From an uncultured Mycoplasmatota bacterium (GTDB lineage Bacteria > Bacillota_I > Bacilli_A > RF39 > UBA660): a stretch of DNA of 26,355 nucleotides. The stretch spans positions 1 to 26,355 of the forward strand of contig USIB01000015.1 in the NCBI GenBank assembly GCA_900554615.1, given 5' to 3'. The notes below the pieces were generated by a model. It was not told where the DNA came from and ran no database searches. It was given only the letters and a program-made list of their open reading frames with translations. Positions 22,721 through 26,355 of the stretch are shown one piece after another. A program made the translations under genes and the position numbers. Every line of letters begins with the position of its first letter. Position 1 is the first letter of the stretch.

Positions 22721-23905
22721 CTAATCATTAGAATAATTATCAAAGTATCCCTGTACTAATACAACAGGAGTTCCCTTATCACCAGAACCACTAGTCAAAT
22801 CACATAAAGACCCAACCAAATCAACAATCCTTCTAGGAGTAGTCCCAAGACTCTTATTCTTCCCAATAAGATTAGATTCCTTCTTTCTAATCTCATCCTT
22901 CATAGCAGTATTAAGTTCCTCACCTCTCAAATCAGATAAAACATTGTCAGAAATATATTTAAGTTTAATCTCATTTGGAGTCCCTTCTAACCCACTAGTA
23001 TAAAAAGGAGAAACAACAGGGTCAGCAAGTTCCCATATCTTTCCAACAGGGTCTTTAAATGCCCCATCACCATATATCATAACTTCAATATCCTTACCAG
23101 TTTTATTCTTAATATCTCTCTTAATATTAAGAATTAACTCTTCTCCCTTTTCAGGAAATAACTTAAGCATCTCATCAGTACTTTTATTAGACCCAAGAAG
23201 TCCATATCTACTATTATAACCACTATTATTAATACTTTCATTCATAATATCATCAAGTCCAAGTATAATATTAGCATCACTTAATAATTTCTTAGTATTA
23301 TCCCTAGTATGAATATCACAAGCAAGCACACTATCAGTATATTTTAATATATCCCTAGGATTGTTAGAAAATATAAACTCAATATCACAATCTTCATTCT
23401 TACATATATCAGAGTATACATCAACATAATTAACTCCAGTAAACTCATGAACAATATTACCAAATAATTTCCTATAAGTTATCTCATCAAAAGAATCACT
23501 ATAAGGATTAATATCATTCTTATAAAGTAATTCATCATCAAATAAATGATTACCAACCTCATCAGAAGGATAAGAAAGAAGCATATATATTTTTTTACAA
23601 CCTCTAGCAATACCCTTCAAAATCATAGAAAATCTATTCCTACTAAGAATAGGAAAAACAAGTCCTACTTCCCCATTAGGAAACTTTCTCTTAATATCAA
23701 AAGCAATATCATCAACACTAGCATAATTACCAGTAGCAATACCAACAACAGCCTCGGTAATAGCAATAATATCTCTATCTCTAATCTCAAAATTATCTTC
23801 TTTGCCAGCATTCAAAACAGAATTAACAACAATATTCTCTAAATTATCTCCACTCTTAATAACTCCTGTTCTAATACCACGAACAACAGTACCTACACAT
23901 CTCAT
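22721..23905 (-). CDS. Coenzyme F420-0:L-glutamate ligase-like protein (CofE family)
   Basis: The 394-aa protein begins MRCVGTVVRGIRTGVIKSGD, with the CofE-type strand RDRDIIAITEAVVGIATGNY, then VMIYGDGAFKDPVGKIWELA, DPVVSPFYTSGLEGTPNEIK and a C-terminal block SLGTTPRRIVDLVGSLCDLT, SGSGDKGTPVVLVQGYFDNY. CofE adds glutamates to F420-0 with GTP in methanogens and actinobacteria. No other F420 gene is in the window, and F420 is not expected in this kind of organism, so this version probably does another ATP- or GTP-dependent amide ligation. The start has GGAGAGTGATTAT upstream. It is a single gene with terminators on both sides. The family is clear; the substrate is not. Confidence 0.88.
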   Translation of the reverse strand: MRCVGTVVRGIRTGVIKSGDNLENIVVNSVLNAGKEDNFEIRDRDIIAITEAVVGIATGNYASVDDIAFDIKRKFPNGEVGLVFPILSRNRFSMILKGIARGCKKIYMLLSYPSDEVGNHLFDDELLYKNDINPYSDSFDEITYRKLFGNIVHEFTGVNYVDVYSDICKNEDCDIEFIFSNNPRDILKYTDSVLACDIHTRDNTKKLLSDANIILGLDDIMNESINNSGYNSRYGLLGSNKSTDEMLKLFPEKGEELILNIKRDIKNKTGKDIEVMIYGDGAFKDPVGKIWELADPVVSPFYTSGLEGTPNEIKLKYISDNVLSDLRGEELNTAMKDEIRKKESNLIGKNKSLGTTPRRIVDLVGSLCDLTSGSGDKGTPVVLVQGYFDNYSND

Positions 23906-23975
23906 ATAATCACTCTCCTACTTACATTATATATTAAAATAAATTAAAATAAAAGTATTTAATAATAATTTTACA

Positions 23976-24006
23976 CAAAAAAAGAACTACCTATTTTTGA
24001 TAGTTC
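23976..24006 (-). terminator. Intrinsic terminator of spoVID-ysxE
   Basis: 8-bp stem GAACTATC/GGTAGTTC (23999-24006 with 23984-23991) with one G-U pair and a 7-nt loop, followed by TTTTTTTG. It overlaps the last ysxE codons. Confidence 0.8.
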
Positions 24007-24866
24007 ATAATTAAATTACTAGTTTTATACAAATAATCTATTGTCTTATTTATTTTAATACACATATCATATTCACTACCAGATTTATCCATTACAGGAG
24101 GAATAGCCATATAAGTAAATAAAAGTAATCTTTCATCTTCTTTTAAAGGATAATTACTTTCATAATAATGAAATAAATCATCAAAATCAAACTCTAAATA
24201 ATGATTTTTATAAAAAGATAATAAATCATATATAGGATTATCAATTCTACTTTTATTCCAACTAATTAAATAAGGCTTATCTCTTTTAATATAGTGATCT
24301 AAATTAATATTATTATGAATATATGAGACTCTCTCATTCTTATTATTTTCAATTTTTTTATACCATTTATCAATATTATCTCTAACATAATAAATACTAC
24401 TAAATATAATATTAATATTTCTAGCAATCAAATAAGAAGATGGAGACATATAAACCTCTTTCTCAATCAAAGAAATAAGTTCATTATAATAATCATTTAA
24501 ATAATTAATATTATTAATAATATTTTCATATATCTCTTTATTCTTATCAATATCAACTTCTCTATAAAAAGTAGTTTTACTATGGAGTAAACTAAGTAAA
24601 TGCATCATATCCATAGCCTTCTGTTCCCTAGGCTCATAAATGTCTTCAATATAAGGATATACTTCATATCCATCAGAAGACTCAAGTAAAGAAGGAAAAT
24701 AATCAAAAGCTCTAGACTTTAAATAATCATAAGTTCTATCAATACTATCATTTACTTTATTTTTAATAACAATTTTATTGTCAATAATTCTTGCCCCAGA
24801 TTTAATAGTAAATACTTCTCCAGGTAATTTATATTTACTTATTTTACCTCTTAAATCATTGTTCAT
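23991..24866 (-). CDS. ysxE: Spore coat-associated kinase-like protein, YsxE/CotS family
   Basis: The 291-aa protein has the CotS/YutH/YsxE aminoglycoside-phosphotransferase-like fold seen in spore coat proteins: N-terminal lobe (YKLPGEVFTIKSGARIIDNK, VIKNKVNDSIDRTYDYLKSR), MDMMHLLSLLHSKT, and YIHNNINLDHYIKRDKPYLI followed by SWNKSRIDNPIYDLLSFYKN. The position normally HxD in active kinases reads HNN, and the later metal-binding Asp is replaced by SW, so it is probably a pseudokinase. The start overlaps the end of spoVID by 11 nt. In B. subtilis ysxE also directly follows spoVID, which supports the assignment beyond sequence. It is likely made in the mother cell and placed on the coat. Confidence 0.88.
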   Translation of the reverse strand: MNNDLRGKISKYKLPGEVFTIKSGARIIDNKIVIKNKVNDSIDRTYDYLKSRAFDYFPSLLESSDGYEVYPYIEDIYEPREQKAMDMMHLLSLLHSKTTFYREVDIDKNKEIYENIINNINYLNDYYNELISLIEKEVYMSPSSYLIARNINIIFSSIYYVRDNIDKWYKKIENNKNERVSYIHNNINLDHYIKRDKPYLISWNKSRIDNPIYDLLSFYKNHYLEFDFDDLFHYYESNYPLKEDERLLLFTYMAIPPVMDKSGSEYDMCIKINKTIDYLYKTSNLIMNYQK

Positions 24867-25548
24867 AAGTCTTAGGAATAATTACCTTATCCCCAGGTTT
24901 AATATTAGTTATATCATTATAACTTTCAAGTTCATCTTTACTAATACCATACTTAACAAGAATCTTATCTATCGTATCTTCTTCTTTAACAATATAAACA
25001 TAGTATGTAGTATAAGTTTCAGTATCATCTAAATTAGAAAATAAGTCACTAGCAGTAATATTATCATCTTCTCTTATCTCATCACTAACTACATCTTTAA
25101 CATCATCTTTTTTAATATCTATAGTATCCATTTCTTCATCTTCCCTCTCTTCTCTTACTTCCTGAGTAACTTCTTCTCTTACTGGCTCTTCTACTACCTG
25201 TTCTTCCATTACTGGCTCTTCTTCTAAATACTCTGCTTCAATAAATAAATCAATATTAACCTTCAAAGTATCATTATTAATAATATCATAATAAAAATCT
25301 TCTATATCTGCTTTAACCGAAGACATATCATATCTAGGATCTAAAGTAATATCAAAAGGTAAATCAAAAGAAAAATCATCTCTATTAATAGAGCCTTCAT
25401 TCATTTTATAATCTCCAGTAATATGAAATACTCCCGTAATTATTCCTGCTTCTGAAGTATCTATTTCTCTCTCTAAAGAAATAGAAGTAATTTCACTAAC
25501 TTTAGTTTTAAATAATAAATCCTTCTTAAATGGTACAATTTGTTTCAT
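24856..25548 (-). CDS. spoVID: Spore coat/cortex assembly protein SpoVID
   Basis: The 230-aa protein starts MKQIVPFKKDLLFKTKVSEI and contains SISLEREIDTSEAGIITGVF, HITGDYKMNEG, the N-terminal SpoVID domain that encases the forespore with coat layers. A Glu/Val/Asp-rich linker follows (about residues 110-165: EEEPVMEEQVVEEPVREEV), and the protein ends in a LysM domain (TYYVYIVKEEDTIDKILVKY, KPGDKVIIP). It is less than half the length of B. subtilis SpoVID (575 aa), mainly through a shorter linker. The start at 25548 has GGAAGAGTGATT. A sigma-E-like promoter precedes it and ysxE follows with overlap. Confidence 0.92.
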   Translation of the reverse strand: MKQIVPFKKDLLFKTKVSEITSISLEREIDTSEAGIITGVFHITGDYKMNEGSINRDDFSFDLPFDITLDPRYDMSSVKADIEDFYYDIINNDTLKVNIDLFIEAEYLEEEPVMEEQVVEEPVREEVTQEVREEREDEEMDTIDIKKDDVKDVVSDEIREDDNITASDLFSNLDDTETYTTYYVYIVKEEDTIDKILVKYGISKDELESYNDITNIKPGDKVIIPKTYEQ

Positions 25549-25569
25549 AATCACTCTTCCTTTCAATAA

Positions 25570-25597
25570 ATAGTATGAAAGAAAAACTAAAATATGA
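25570..25597 (-). promoter_or_regulatory. Putative sigma-E (mother-cell) promoter of spoVID-ysxE
   Basis: Minus strand TCATATT (25591-25597), 13-nt spacer, CATACTAT (25570-25577), against the sigma-E consensus KMATATT, 14-15 nt, CATACANT. The spacer is one short and one -10 base differs. B. subtilis spoVID is under sigma-E. Confidence 0.5.
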
Positions 25598-25604
25598 AAG
25601 AATT

Positions 25605-25634
25605 ATATAAAAACAGAAGATACATTATCTCCTG
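25605..25634 (-). terminator. Intrinsic terminator after the right-edge DUF6273-like gene
   Basis: 9-bp stem CAGGAGATA/TATCTTCTG (25626-25634 with 25614-25622) with one G-U pair and a 3-nt loop, then TTTTT. An upstream segment (25691-25699) can compete perfectly for the 3' arm. Confidence 0.7.
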
Positions 25635-25734
25635 CTTTCAGTATTATAAAGCATTATTTTTTTATACCTCGCGTCCGCTTAACCACAGATTATCTTCTGA
25701 CGCTACTCTTTATTTTGCTTTTTTTATTTATTTT

Positions 25735-26355
25735 CTATCCTACTGTGAATGGATCACTCATTGTTCCACTTCCTCCTGTTATAGCATTAGAGTTAAGAGA
25801 AAGGACAGGACGTGCGGAGTAAGAAGTATTACGGACATAACCCCAGCTAAGGTAACCAACAATATACCAATAACCTACACCAGAACCACCGCCCGCGAAG
25901 GCCCATGGAGTTAGCGTCCAATACCAGTAAGAAGAAGTATGTAAATAAAATTCTGTATTAGTAATATAACTACTAGTACTATAGTCACGTGTATATCCAC
26001 CTGCATACACTATCTCATCTAATGTTATTAATGCTACTGGATATGTTAATTTTCCATTTCCTAGTGTATCATCTGTTGTAAATTTATCGTTATCATTTGG
26101 ACATACTAAACTTGGTGTATGGTCTACAAAGTTTCTTTTAAATCCTCCATATGCTGTTACATTAGTTCCATATCCTAATCCTGTATTAGTCCATGAAGAG
26201 TTTACTTTAGTTAACATAGTATTAGTTGCGTCATCATTTGCTGTGCTTCTATCATTACAATATATTGCGTCTGCTACATATGTTGAATATCCCTTATCTT
26301 CTATATTTGTTTTATACCAAGTATCTATTACTCCTTTTATTGTACTATTATTTGT
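25735..26355 (-). CDS. DUF6273-like surface-type protein (5' end outside window)
   Basis: The frame is open from the right edge to a TAG at 25735, 206 codons, so the N-terminus and any signal peptide are missing; the ATG at 26217 is internal. Visible parts are IKGVIDTWYKTNIEDKGYST, VADAIYCNDRS, SWTNTGLGYGTN, GNGKLTYPVALITLDEIVYA, SYWYWTLTPWAFAGG, and the ending YSARPVLSLNSNAITGGSGT with DPFTVG. The 'YP..LIT.DE...AG', 'YWTLTP' and 'RPVLSL......GSGT..DPF.V' pattern is the DUF6273 core, common in repeat-rich surface proteins of gut Firmicutes. GC content of the Gly/Trp/Tyr stretch is above the neighbours, as expected from its amino-acid composition. It resembles the protein at 19058. Role unknown, likely extracellular. 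Confidence 0.82.
   Translation of the reverse strand, partial: TNNSTIKGVIDTWYKTNIEDKGYSTYVADAIYCNDRSTANDDATNTMLTKVNSSWTNTGLGYGTNVTAYGGFKRNFVDHTPSLVCPNDNDKFTTDDTLGNGKLTYPVALITLDEIVYAGGYTRDYSTSSYITNTEFYLHTSSYWYWTLTPWAFAGGGSGVGYWYIVGYLSWGYVRNTSYSARPVLSLNSNAITGGSGTMSDPFTVG

Noticed and set aside
25594..25914. Plus-strand open frame of 106 codons near the right edge
   Set aside because: It crosses the structured 3' UTR and is antisense to the DUF6273-like gene; no ribosome site, and the translation looks random.
1..26355. tRNA or rRNA genes
   Set aside because: I looked for T-loop (GGTTCRA) and conserved rRNA segments on both strands and found none with a matching acceptor stem.

Overview
The window reads as chromosomal DNA of a very AT-rich, low-GC Gram-positive bacterium. 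Every convincing gene except rpsT lies on the minus strand. UGA is used as a stop (XRE regulator, spoVID) and UGG encodes Trp, so the code is the standard one, not the Mycoplasma one. A GpsB/DivIVA-type protein, RecD2, SufB, pyruvate:ferredoxin oxidoreductase and several endospore genes (gpr, yunB, spoVID, ysxE) point to an anaerobic, spore-forming member of the Bacilli. My guess is an uncultured gut lineage of the RF39/Erysipelotrichia-like type. The lineage is inferred; the gene identities come from protein motifs.

Layout. 1-1.1 kb: a lipoprotein cut by the left edge, then a GpsB-like protein whose C-terminal half resembles the ValRS C-terminal coiled coil. 1.1-6.2 kb: an operon nifJ - 52-aa protein - 487-aa protein, the last two unrecognised. 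6.2-8.4 kb: a two-gene AAA ATPase/TOPRIM (RloA/RloB- or AbiL-like) defence cassette bracketed by two nearly identical ~149-bp direct repeats. 8.3-11.5 kb: a lipoprotein, an XRE regulator - asnS - 89-aa operon, and ssb. 11.6-16.6 kb: sufB - N-acetylmuramoyl-alanine amidase, yunB, a rhodanese and gap. 16.7-17.6 kb: a small structured RNA candidate and a type III toxin-antitoxin locus of the CptIN type. 17.7-20.2 kb: gpr, the divergent rpsT, a DUF6273-like protein and a small membrane protein. 20.2-24.9 kb: recD2, a CofE-like ligase, ysxE and spoVID. 25.6-26.4 kb: a structured 3' UTR and a second DUF6273-like protein cut by the right edge.

Most striking signals. (1) Upstream of a CptN-like toxin are two tandem ~50-nt repeats. 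Each folds as an H-type pseudoknot, and the two copies differ by compensatory changes in both stems. A strong promoter precedes them and a 12-bp terminator separates them from the toxin: the canonical type III toxin-antitoxin layout. (2) The AAA/TOPRIM cassette lies between long direct repeats, and one repeat carries the last codons of the neighbouring lipoprotein gene, which suggests recent integration. (3) Five intergenic elements each consist of two directly abutting 9-10-bp hairpins. Stem sequences differ between loci, but the loops mostly keep a CC...GT form (AC...GG on the transcribed strand). I do not recognise this family.

Genes working together: spoVID-ysxE (spore coat/cortex assembly), yunB and gpr show sporulation capacity. 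nifJ and gap are the core of fermentative carbon metabolism. Two anti-phage-type systems, the AAA/TOPRIM pair and CptIN, lie about 9 kb apart among housekeeping genes.
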